From NCBI RefSeq assembly GCF_018917235.1, contig NZ_JAHLOF010000010.1, positions 1 to 64,000 on the forward strand: a stretch of DNA of 64,000 bases, written 5' to 3'. A program made the translations under genes and the position numbers. This document shows positions 8,797 to 16,082 of the stretch, piece by piece. Below the pieces are notes generated by a model. It had not been told where the DNA came from. It ran no database searches and saw only the letters and a program-made list of their open reading frames with translations. Source of the stretch: Metaclostridioides mangenotii (GTDB taxonomy: Bacteria > Bacillota > Clostridia > Peptostreptococcales > Peptostreptococcaceae). Each line of letters starts with the position of its first letter. Position 1 is the first letter of the stretch.

Positions 8797-10260
8797 ATGG
8801 GTAAGATAAGCATTGTAGGTCTAGGTCCTGGAGATATATCTCTAATAAGTCAAGGAGCTATTAAAGCTTTAAAGTCAAACTCAAAGATTTTTTTTAGAAC
8901 TGAAAAACACCCTATAGTTGATGAGTTAAAATCTGAGATAGAATATACTTCATTGGATTATTTCTACGAAAGTGAAGAAAACTTTGAAAATGTATATGCT
9001 AAAATCTCAGAGTTCATAATTGATGAATCAATTAAAGGGGATGATTTAGTATATGCAGTGCCAGGACATCCGAGGGTTGCGGAGAAAACAGTCGGTATAA
9101 TTGAAGACATTGCACACAGAAATCAAATAGAGGTCGTTACAATACCGTCTATGAGCTTTGTAGATGCAATATTTAATTATTTATCTGAAGACCCATCAGA
9201 GGGATTTCAACTTCTTGATGCATTCGAACTTGAAGATATATATATAGACACAAATAAAAGCATGATTATAACTCAAATTTATGATAATTTTACTGCTTCT
9301 AACGTAAAATTGAAATTAAGTGAATATTATGAGTACGATCAGGTTATATATATAGTTAAAGCAGCTGGAGTCAATGGATTGGAGAGTAATAAAACAGTTA
9401 AGCTGTATGAACTCGATAGAAATGAAAACCAATTTGACTACTTAACTAGCTTGTATATACCTAAAAGTTCAAATAAAATGTATAATACACTACATGATTT
9501 GGAAATGATAGTAAAGAAGCTTAGGGGGCCTGGTGGCTGCGATTGGGATAAAAAGCAGACACATGAATCTCTTAAGAAATTTATAATTGAAGAATCATAC
9601 GAGCTTATAAATGCTATTGATAACAATGATGATGAAGAAATAGTAGAAGAACTTGGAGATGTTTTATTACAAGTTGTACTACATTGTCAAATCGGAAAAG
9701 AAGAAGGATATTTCGACTTATCAGAAGTAGTGAGTGGTATATGCAAAAAATTGATTAGCAGACATCCTCACGTGTTCAATGCTGGTGATAGAAGTGATTT
9801 TTCAGAAAAGACTTGGGAAGAGCTTAAAAAGGAAGAAAAGGGTGAAAACACCATTACAGATAGTTTGGTTAGGATACCGGAGAGTCTTCCAGCTCTGATG
9901 AAGGCTACAAAAGTTCAAAAAAAAGCAGCACTTGTAGGATTTGACTGGGATAATGTAGAAGATGTATTTAAAAAGATTGAAGAAGAATATCAGGAATTAC
10001 TTGACGAATGCAGAGCCGAGAATATAAAATACATAAAGGAAGAGTTAGGTGATTTGATATTTTCAATTGTAAATTTGGCTAGGTTTTTAGATGTAGATTC
10101 AGAGGAGGCTCTGAACAACACAACAGCTAAATTTATAAAAAGGTTTCAATATATTGAAAAGAAGTCTTTTGAGCTACATAAAGAGCTTGAGGATATGACT
10201 TTAGAAGAAATGGACAAGTATTGGAATCAGGCAAAATTACAAAAAGATGATAATAATTAA
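8797..10260 (+). CDS. mazG: Tetrapyrrole methylase-like / MazG pyrophosphohydrolase fusion (YabN type)
   Basis: Two-domain protein typical of Firmicutes. Residues 1 to about 215 resemble SAM-dependent tetrapyrrole methylases (Gly-Leu-Gly-Pro-Gly-Asp near the start, Pro-Gly-His-Pro later). Residues about 230–487 form two MazG repeats with the metal-binding EExxE and EELGD motifs near 265 and 284 and again near 394 and 414. MazG hydrolyses nucleoside triphosphates, cleansing non-canonical nucleotides; the role of the methylase half is unknown. ATG 8797 is preferred over an upstream in-frame TTG because AGAGGTG precedes it and the protein then starts at the methylase beta strand. Confidence 0.93.
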   Translation: MGKISIVGLGPGDISLISQGAIKALKSNSKIFFRTEKHPIVDELKSEIEYTSLDYFYESEENFENVYAKISEFIIDESIKGDDLVYAVPGHPRVAEKTVGIIEDIAHRNQIEVVTIPSMSFVDAIFNYLSEDPSEGFQLLDAFELEDIYIDTNKSMIITQIYDNFTASNVKLKLSEYYEYDQVIYIVKAAGVNGLESNKTVKLYELDRNENQFDYLTSLYIPKSSNKMYNTLHDLEMIVKKLRGPGGCDWDKKQTHESLKKFIIEESYELINAIDNNDDEEIVEELGDVLLQVVLHCQIGKEEGYFDLSEVVSGICKKLISRHPHVFNAGDRSDFSEKTWEELKKEEKGENTITDSLVRIPESLPALMKATKVQKKAALVGFDWDNVEDVFKKIEEEYQELLDECRAENIKYIKEELGDLIFSIVNLARFLDVDSEEALNNTTAKFIKRFQYIEKKSFELHKELEDMTLEEMDKYWNQAKLQKDDNN

Positions 10261-10353
10261 AAAGGTATTTTGTCAAAAATCTAGAACTTTTATCTTTATA
10301 GTGGGTGAAGGTCTATATTATAAACATAAACAATTTTTTAGGAGGTAAGTATC

Positions 10354-10632
10354 GTGAATAAAGCTGAATTAGTATCAAAAATGGCAGAAAAGAGTGGATT
10401 AACAAAGAAAGAAGCAGAGGTTGCATTAAACGCATTTATGAACTCTGTTCAAGAAGCTCTTGTAAATAATGAAAAAGTTCAATTAGTAGGATTTGGTACT
10501 TTTGAAACTAGAGAAAGAGCTGCTAGACAAGGAAGAAACCCAAGAGACCCAGAGCAAGTTATAGATATACCAGCTTCTAAAGCACCTGTTTTCAAAGCTG
10601 GAAAAGGTCTTAAAGATATGATAAACAAATAA
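10354..10632 (+). CDS. hup: HU-family DNA-binding protein
   Basis: Histone-like nucleoid protein that bends and compacts DNA as a dimer. It is 92 residues, the family length, with the dimer core helices in the first half, Gly-Phe-Gly-Thr-Phe near residues 47–51 and the DNA-clamping beta arm near 55–75 containing Arg-Asn-Pro. The start is GTG after TAGGAGGTAAG. It is followed by an unusually long perfect hairpin (10650–10688) and then by rqcP. Confidence 0.97.
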   Translation: MNKAELVSKMAEKSGLTKKEAEVALNAFMNSVQEALVNNEKVQLVGFGTFETRERAARQGRNPRDPEQVIDIPASKAPVFKAGKGLKDMINK

Positions 10633-10649
10633 TACTAAATTATTTTGAT

Positions 10650-10688
10650 TTTAAAGAAAGTGTGGATAATCTCCACACTTTCTTTAAA
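10650..10688 (+). repeat. 17-bp perfect hairpin between hup and rqcP
   Basis: Left arm TTTAAAGAAAGTGTGGA (10650–10666) and right arm 10672–10688 are perfectly complementary around a 5-nt loop. The only T-rich part is the right arm itself, so it is an imperfect Rho-independent terminator or attenuator that may lower rqcP–yabQ expression relative to hup. A DnaA-box sequence (TGTGGATAA, 10661–10669) is embedded in it. Confidence 0.75.
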
Positions 10689-10705
10689 TGTTTAGGGAGG
10701 ATACT

Positions 10706-10948
10706 ATGAGATTAGACAAGTATTTAAAAGTATCTAGAATTATTAAAAGAAGAACTGTAGCAAAGGATGCATGTGAAAAAGGAATAGTGACTATAAATGG
10801 TAAAGTTGCAAAGTCATCTTCAGTTGTTGGAATTGGCGATGTACTTGTGATACAGTTTGGAGAGAAAAAAATGAAGTTTGAAGTGCTTGAGATAAAAGAA
10901 CATGTGCTAAAAAACGATGCAAAAGAAATGTACAAAATTTTAGAATAA
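10706..10948 (+). CDS. rqcP: RqcP (YabO), S4-domain ribosome quality control factor
   Basis: Small RNA-binding protein that, with RqcH, helps add C-terminal alanine tails to nascent chains on obstructed 50S subunits. The 80 residues are one S4 domain: Met-Arg-Leu-Asp-Lys-Tyr-Leu-Lys at the start, the Arg-Arg-x-x-Ala-Lys helix and Ile-x-Ile-Asn-Gly-Lys near residue 33. ATG 10706 follows AGGGAGG; an ATG 18 bases upstream lies ahead of that site and is rejected. The order mazG–hup–rqcP–yabP–yabQ–divIC is the conserved Firmicute block. Confidence 0.93.
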   Translation: MRLDKYLKVSRIIKRRTVAKDACEKGIVTINGKVAKSSSVVGIGDVLVIQFGEKKMKFEVLEIKEHVLKNDAKEMYKILE

Positions 10949-10959
10949 AATCATTTGAA

Positions 10960-11003
10960 CTCCAGTATATTTAATAGTAGTATTAATGAAATATGTACTG
11001 GAG
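10960..11003 (+). promoter_or_regulatory. Inverted repeat covering the yabP ribosome binding site
   Basis: CTCCAGTA (10960–10967) is the exact complement of TACTGGAG (10996–11003), with extra ATAT/ATAT pairing beyond a one-base bulge. The right arm includes the GGAG of the yabP Shine–Dalgarno sequence, so folding would block translation initiation. Function is inferred from geometry only. Confidence 0.5.
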
Positions 11004-11010
11004 GGATATT

Positions 11011-11265
11011 ATGGAACAAAATATAACTTTGAAAGATAGATCAAACTTAGTTATTTCTGGCGTAGAGCATATTTACTCTTTTAATGATAAAAGGGTAGAG
11101 GTAAAGACGTCTGTTGGAGAAATGGTAATTGAGGGCGAGAATTTGGATATGAGTAAACTCAGTATCGATGAAAAAATAATCAGTATTGAAGGTACCATAA
11201 ATTCAATTGTTTACGCAAAGCCTAGAAAACCTCAAGAGAGTTTCTTCAAGAAGGTGTTTAAGTAG
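11011..11265 (+). CDS. yabP: Sporulation protein YabP
   Basis: Small protein required for spore assembly, made in the mother cell under sigma-E in B. subtilis. The 84-residue product has the YabP/YqfC beta-rich fold signatures: Leu-x-x-Arg near the start, Leu-x-Ile-x-Gly-Val-Glu-His-Ile-Tyr-Ser-Phe-Asn and a central Gly-Glu-x-Leu-x-Met. ATG 11011 follows CTGGAGGG; the ATG at 10993 precedes that site and is not used. Its stop abuts the yabQ start directly, so the two are translated together. Confidence 0.93.
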   Translation: MEQNITLKDRSNLVISGVEHIYSFNDKRVEVKTSVGEMVIEGENLDMSKLSIDEKIISIEGTINSIVYAKPRKPQESFFKKVFK

Positions 11266-11877
11266 ATGATACCTTTTACACAAGATGTGGGAATATTCTA
11301 TGCGACTATTTACGGTGGAGTAATAATCGGTGTTCTGTTTGATTTTTATAGGGCATTAAAATTTAATTTTAAATTTATGCGTTGTTTTTCGATTTTCTTT
11401 GATATTATATTTTGGATTTTTGCTACATTAGTAATTTTCTTGACTATTAATCTTACCGAATTTTTTGATTTAAGGTATTATCATTTTGTCGCCTTAATAG
11501 TAGGTTTTCTTATTTATTACAACACCATAAGTAAATACATATTGTCTTTTATCAGTAAATTAATATGCTTTACTTCAAATTTATTTAAAAAAGTGGTGTT
11601 AGGTTTAGTCGCTTTTATAAACAATTTGTATTACGTTATAATCTATTCAATGCATTTACTATTTGATATCATATTTTATATACCCAATATAATTATAGGT
11701 ATTAAAAGGAGTATGGATAAAAAATCTAAAAACGCAAAGAACAAAAAAACTATAAAGATAGATAAGCTAGCTAAACCAAAAAAGGCGAAGAAAAAGGAAA
11801 AGCATAAGAAATATAATAAATCTAAAAAAACAAAGAAACCAAATAAAATTGATAAATCAAAATCAAAAAGTAAATAA
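11266..11877 (+). CDS. yabQ: Sporulation membrane protein YabQ with Lys-rich tail
   Basis: Membrane protein needed for spore cortex formation and located at the forespore boundary in B. subtilis. The 203 residues begin with several hydrophobic segments (about 5–135) containing Gly-x-x-x-Gly-x-x-Phe-Asp-Phe-Tyr-Arg, characteristic of YabQ. From about residue 148 onward the protein is an extended, extremely lysine-rich tail with no hydrophobic residues of note. The ATG follows the yabP stop without a gap, indicating translational coupling. Confidence 0.9.
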   Translation: MIPFTQDVGIFYATIYGGVIIGVLFDFYRALKFNFKFMRCFSIFFDIIFWIFATLVIFLTINLTEFFDLRYYHFVALIVGFLIYYNTISKYILSFISKLICFTSNLFKKVVLGLVAFINNLYYVIIYSMHLLFDIIFYIPNIIIGIKRSMDKKSKNAKNKKTIKIDKLAKPKKAKKKEKHKKYNKSKKTKKPNKIDKSKSKSK

Positions 11878-11926
11878 AATTATTGACTAGATATACTCAG
11901 ATTAATATCAAGGAGAGGGAGTAGTA

Positions 11927-12211
11927 ATGAACGTAAGAAAAAAATTTTCAGGTCAGTTTATCGCTATAAGCTTGTTTCTTGTAGTAACAGTTTTTGGTAT
12001 GATAAGTGGATTTAAATTCGAGTATACTAAATACAACGAGTACAAGGCTGAAATAGCTAGTTTAAACGATCAAATAGAAACTACAGATTCTAAGATCAAA
12101 AACTTGAGATCAACTAAGTCCATTAATAATGAAACCCTAGAAAAGACTGCTAGGAAACGACTAAATATGGTTAAGCCTAATGAAACTGTGTACATAGATA
12201 TAAATCAATAA
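11927..12211 (+). CDS. divIC: Septum formation initiator DivIC (FtsB-like)
   Basis: Bitopic divisome protein of 94 residues. A short basic cytoplasmic N-terminus is followed by one membrane helix (about residues 13–29) and an extracellular coiled coil rich in Glu, Asn and Asp (about 36–65), then the conserved C-terminal Glu-x-x-Ala-Arg-x-x-Leu-x-Met-Val-x-Pro-x-Glu motif. It partners FtsL and DivIB in septal peptidoglycan synthesis. ATG after AGGAGAGGGAG. A long terminator follows. Confidence 0.92.
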   Translation: MNVRKKFSGQFIAISLFLVVTVFGMISGFKFEYTKYNEYKAEIASLNDQIETTDSKIKNLRSTKSINNETLEKTARKRLNMVKPNETVYIDINQ

Positions 12212-12238
12212 GTGAAAGCTGTGTTATGAAAATATAAG

Positions 12239-12300
12239 AATAGCAATGTATCTATAAATTGTAGACTTTTGGTCTCAACTTGGATACATTGCTATTTTTA
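12239..12300 (+). terminator. Branched terminator after divIC
   Basis: AATAGCAATGTATC (12239–12252) pairs perfectly with 12283–12296, followed by T's. The 30-nt apical region folds into a second small hairpin (AGAC/GTCT). It closes the mazG-to-divIC unit. Confidence 0.88.
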
Positions 12301-12329
12301 TATTAAAATAATAATAAAGGAGTGATTTT

Positions 12330-13250
12330 ATGAAATTAGCTGCAATAGACATTGGCACTAACTCGATGAGACTTTTAGTGGCAGAGGTCGTAGGTGGTAA
12401 CATCATTAATAGAAAAAAATTCGTAAATACAACTAGAATTGGCGAAGGAGTAGATAAGACAGGTTTTATATTAGAAGAAGCAATAACTAGGAATATTGAA
12501 GCTTTAATTGAATTCAAAAAAATATGTTTAAAAGAAGGATGTGAAAAGATTTTCTGCATGGGAACATCAGCACTTAGAGATAGTATGAACAGTGAAGAAT
12601 TTATCATTAGAGCTAAAAAAGAAGCGGAAATAGATGTTGAAATATTAAGTGGAGACTCTGAGGCAAATTTAGGACTTATAGGGGTTATAGAGGGGCTAAA
12701 TGGGGATAGAAATGTTTTAGTTGTGGATATTGGCGGAGGATCAACTGAGTTTACCGTGGGTGATAGATCTGGTATAAAGTACAATAAGAGTGAGAATATA
12801 GGTGCACTTAGAATGACAGAAAAATTCTTAAAGGAAGACCCTATAGATAAAAATGCATTTGGGAAATTAGAAAAGTTCGTAGAAAAAGAAATAGCTGATA
12901 CTATTGACGACATAAGAAGTATGATCGACATAAAGGATTTCGTTGGTATCGGGGGAACAATAACATCTTTGTCTGCAATTAATCAAAAACTTGAAGTTTA
13001 CTCAATGGAAAAAATACACAACAGTAAAATATGCATAAAAAATGTTGAGCAAATTCTACAAAACCTCATAGAAATACCATTAAGTGACAAGAAAAAACTA
13101 GCTGGATTGCAGAAAAAGCGAGCGGATATTATAACAGCTGGTGTAGGAATACTAAAAATAATAATGGAAAAACTTGAAATAGAGGAAATAACCGTGAGTG
13201 AGTACGATAATTTAGAGGGATTAATATGTCAGAAGTCAAAAAAATTGTAA
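12330..13250 (+). CDS. ppx: Ppx/GppA family phosphatase
   Basis: Cytosolic exopolyphosphatase or guanosine pentaphosphate phosphatase of the ASKHA fold. At 306 residues it is the short, two-domain form lacking the C-terminal HD-like domain of E. coli Ppx. The first phosphate loop is Asp-Ile-Gly-Thr-Asn-Ser at about 7–12 and the second Val-Asp-Ile-Gly-Gly-Gly-Ser-Thr-Glu near 132–140; Gly-Ile-Gly-Gly-Thr is near 210. ATG after AAAGGAGTG. Whether it acts on polyphosphate or pppGpp cannot be read from sequence. Confidence 0.9.
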   Translation: MKLAAIDIGTNSMRLLVAEVVGGNIINRKKFVNTTRIGEGVDKTGFILEEAITRNIEALIEFKKICLKEGCEKIFCMGTSALRDSMNSEEFIIRAKKEAEIDVEILSGDSEANLGLIGVIEGLNGDRNVLVVDIGGGSTEFTVGDRSGIKYNKSENIGALRMTEKFLKEDPIDKNAFGKLEKFVEKEIADTIDDIRSMIDIKDFVGIGGTITSLSAINQKLEVYSMEKIHNSKICIKNVEQILQNLIEIPLSDKKKLAGLQKKRADIITAGVGILKIIMEKLEIEEITVSEYDNLEGLICQKSKKL

Positions 13251-13342
13251 GAATTTTTTTTGAGTTTGGCAACTGAATATGACAAAAAAACTTCTATGCT
13301 TTTGATAAACTCTTGATATAAACAAAAGAGGGGGTTTTAGAA

Positions 13343-15715
13343 ATGCAAAGAAGTGCTGCGGTTCTAGAAAAAGATTTTATAAAAACGAGTAATTTTAAAA
13401 TTGTAGGTAAATACATTACATTTACAATGATATCATTTATGGTTATGGGATTTTTACTAAGTAGATCAATACTTGTGGAGTCTATAGCTCCTTTGGGGAT
13501 AGCTTTTTTTGTTTGTATGATAAAGTGGGACAAGTATAAAGTACCTGTTTTTGCTTCAACGGTTATAGGTACGATCTTATCGGCAAATAGTACATTATTC
13601 ATTGCTAAGTATTGTGCTTGTCTGATTTTATTTATGCTATTTAGCAATAGAATTAAAAAGATTGAAAGCACCGCCTTGCTTGCTCTCGTGGGTGCCGGGG
13701 TGGTTTTACCCATCTCGGTTGGTCAAGGATTGTTTTCTAGTAACACAACTTATGAAATATTAATGGCTTTAACTGAAAGTATTATTCTATTTGTATCGGT
13801 ATATATATTTTCTTATGGAGTAAATTTATTAACAAATATAAAAAATCGGCTTTCAGTCCGCCCTGAAGAAGCCATATCGATAAGTTTATTGGTAACTTTC
13901 ACTATAATGGGTTTAGGTGAAGTCACCATATTTGGTATTTCTGTCAGGATTGTTCTTTCTACTATTGTTGTTCTTATGACATCTATTGTTGGTGGCGCAA
14001 CTATGGGGGCAAGTTGTGGCGTTGTTGTAGGAATAGCTTTTTTGATAAACAATTTAACTTCCGCAGTATATATGGGGATATATTCTTTTGCGGGTCTTGT
14101 TAGTGGAGCTTTTAACAAGATTAACAAAATACTTTGTATACTAGGGTATATTCTAAGCTGGATGATAATATACACATACAGTACAGGAATTTCTTCAAAT
14201 TTAATGCAGCTTAGAGATATTTTAATAGCTTGTCTTGTAGTTATTGCAATTCCAGAAAAAGTGTTTTCAAAGGTTGGGAAACTAATTAAAAGCAATGTTG
14301 CTTCAAATGATTATGTAAATGATTACATAGTAAGAAGCAAAGATTTAACCAAAAATAGATTAAATAATATTTATAAGACCTACAGTGATTTAGCTAATAC
14401 ATTTGATAGGATTAGAGAAAAAGATAGAGTATTAGATCAAAGAGACATAGCAAGTGTTGTTGATATGATACACAATGATGAATGTAGGGCGTGCAGTATG
14501 AAGAGAATGTGTTGGGAGACCAGATTTAATCATACTTACACCATGATATACAATATTCTTGAAAGAATTGAAGATAGAGGAGAGTTAACTGTAAAAGATA
14601 TACCAGAAAATTTTAGGAAGGAGTGTATGAAGCCAGAATCAATAGTAAAGATGGCAAATTACTATTACAGATTATTTGTATTAGATTATGAATGGAGCAC
14701 TAAATTTTCGGAAAATAGAAGACTTATAGCAAATCAAATAAGAAGTATCTCTAAATCTATAGAGTCTTTATCTCAGGATTTAGAAAACAATATAATGTTA
14801 GACTTGGAAAAAGAGAAGAGCATTTACGATAATCTCCAGAGATATGATGTAGACGTTGAAAAGGTGAATTACATAACTAAATCAAATAACGAGTTTGAAA
14901 TTGAAGTAGAGAAACTTACTTGTACAGATGGAAAGGTGTGTGAAGAAAAAATAAAAAAAGCTCTTACAGACATTGTAGGAGAGGAATTATCGGTTAGAAA
15001 AGTAGGGTGTAACTCGCTAGGAGATAGATGTAAGGCAACATTTGTAAAAGCTCAGAAATTTAAGGCTATAACTGAAGTATCTGCTATGTCAAGAGATGGA
15101 CATATACTTTGTGGTGACAATTATACATTTATGGAGATAAATGATGGCAAATATATGATGGCAATAAGTGATGGTATGGGAAAAGGAAAGAAAGCATATG
15201 AAGAGTCTTCAGCTACAATAGATATTTTAGAAAAAATGATAGATGCTAAGATAGAAGATGAAATAATTATCGATACAATAAATAATATGTTAATGTTAAA
15301 ATCATCTGACGAAATGTTTTCTACGCTTGATTTAGGTATAGTCGATCTAAGACGTGGATCTCTAGATACTATAAAAATGGGTGCATGTTCAACGTATATT
15401 AAACGAGATAATGGAGACATTGATCTTATATCTTCATCATCGCTTCCGGTTGGAATACTTTCTGATGTTAATATAGATAGAAAAAACTCAAAAGTAAACG
15501 ATGGAGATATTGTAATAATGGTATCTGATGGAATAGTTGATTCTGGAAGGAATAAAGATCTAGGCGACAATTGGTTAATATACTACTTAGATAGTATAAA
15601 AACTACAAATCCTAAGAAGATTTCGAATTCAATTTTAGATAGAGCTTTAGAACTACAATCAGAGAAAATCGAAGATGATATGACTGTTTTAGTTACAAAA
15701 ATATGCTTAAAATAG
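13343..15715 (+). CDS. spoIIE: Stage II sporulation protein E (PP2C phosphatase)
   Basis: Membrane serine phosphatase that dephosphorylates SpoIIAA to release sigma-F in the forespore and also binds FtsZ at the polar septum. The 790-residue protein has about ten membrane helices (roughly 25–320), a central regulatory region containing a Cys-rich patch Cys-Arg-Ala-Cys-Ser-Met-Lys-Arg-Met-Cys (around 382–391), and a C-terminal PP2C domain from about 585. Metal-binding aspartates sit in Ser-Asp-Gly-Met-Gly-Lys-Gly near 609 and Val-Ser-Asp-Gly-Ile-Val-Asp near 727. ATG after AGAGGGGG. The DnaA-box cluster lies directly downstream. Confidence 0.97.
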   Translation: MQRSAAVLEKDFIKTSNFKIVGKYITFTMISFMVMGFLLSRSILVESIAPLGIAFFVCMIKWDKYKVPVFASTVIGTILSANSTLFIAKYCACLILFMLFSNRIKKIESTALLALVGAGVVLPISVGQGLFSSNTTYEILMALTESIILFVSVYIFSYGVNLLTNIKNRLSVRPEEAISISLLVTFTIMGLGEVTIFGISVRIVLSTIVVLMTSIVGGATMGASCGVVVGIAFLINNLTSAVYMGIYSFAGLVSGAFNKINKILCILGYILSWMIIYTYSTGISSNLMQLRDILIACLVVIAIPEKVFSKVGKLIKSNVASNDYVNDYIVRSKDLTKNRLNNIYKTYSDLANTFDRIREKDRVLDQRDIASVVDMIHNDECRACSMKRMCWETRFNHTYTMIYNILERIEDRGELTVKDIPENFRKECMKPESIVKMANYYYRLFVLDYEWSTKFSENRRLIANQIRSISKSIESLSQDLENNIMLDLEKEKSIYDNLQRYDVDVEKVNYITKSNNEFEIEVEKLTCTDGKVCEEKIKKALTDIVGEELSVRKVGCNSLGDRCKATFVKAQKFKAITEVSAMSRDGHILCGDNYTFMEINDGKYMMAISDGMGKGKKAYEESSATIDILEKMIDAKIEDEIIIDTINNMLMLKSSDEMFSTLDLGIVDLRRGSLDTIKMGACSTYIKRDNGDIDLISSSSLPVGILSDVNIDRKNSKVNDGDIVIMVSDGIVDSGRNKDLGDNWLIYYLDSIKTTNPKKISNSILDRALELQSEKIEDDMTVLVTKICLK

Positions 15716-16036
15716 TGTGTTTAATTTGTTGACAAATTGTGGATAGTTTGTGGATAAAAAAATAGAGTCTTATTAATGCATTCAAGAGTTATACACAAAA
15801 AACAGTTGATAATTGCACAAAATTGTGGATAAAGTGTATAAATTTGTTAATAAGCTAATTTAATTTAATAATATTATAAAAAATTAGCAAAAACAATATT
15901 GAAAAAAACGTATTCTTAATTGTTGATAATAAATAATGCCTGTGGATAAATATAAATAGTAACAAAAAATATATAGATTATTATACAAATAATGTATGTT
16001 CATATACTTACAAAGATTGAATAATTTATCAAAAAA
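15716..16036. other. DnaA-box cluster in a gene-free region
   Basis: Three perfect DnaA boxes (TGTGGATAA) lie at 15749–15757, 15824–15832 and 15941–15949. Close variants are TGTGGATAG (15738–15746), TTATACACA (15789–15797), TGTTGATAA (15921–15929) and TTATACAAA (15981–15989). An extremely AT-rich tract (about 15841–15920) sits between boxes. No gene is visible. The density and clustering resemble a DnaA reservoir or origin-like element, but flanking genes run in the same direction on both sides, unlike a bidirectional origin. Confidence 0.75.
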
Positions 16037-16079
16037 AAGCCATCCTAAGTATTAACTAGACAGATTGAAAGGATGGCTT
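16031..16079 (-). terminator. Minus-strand terminator overlapping the pepF ribosome binding site
   Basis: AAGCCATCC (16037–16045) pairs with GGATGGCTT (16071–16079). Read on the minus strand the stem is followed by eight T's (16038–16031), the layout of a terminator for antisense transcription leaving pepF. On the plus strand the right arm holds the likely Shine–Dalgarno (AAAGGATGG) of pepF, so it may also hinder pepF translation. Confidence 0.55.
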
Positions 16080-16082
16080 ATT

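Noticed and set aside
12275..12931. 218-codon open frame on the minus strand within ppx
   Set aside because: It lies antisense to a clearly conserved gene, has no ribosome binding site and its translation looks like a composition artefact; the same holds for the long antisense frames in mfd, spoIIE, atpA, atpD and cbiD.
15716..16036. The DnaA-box cluster as the chromosomal origin oriC
   Set aside because: dnaA and dnaN are not adjacent and genes on both sides run in the same direction, so the strand switch expected at a bidirectional origin is missing.
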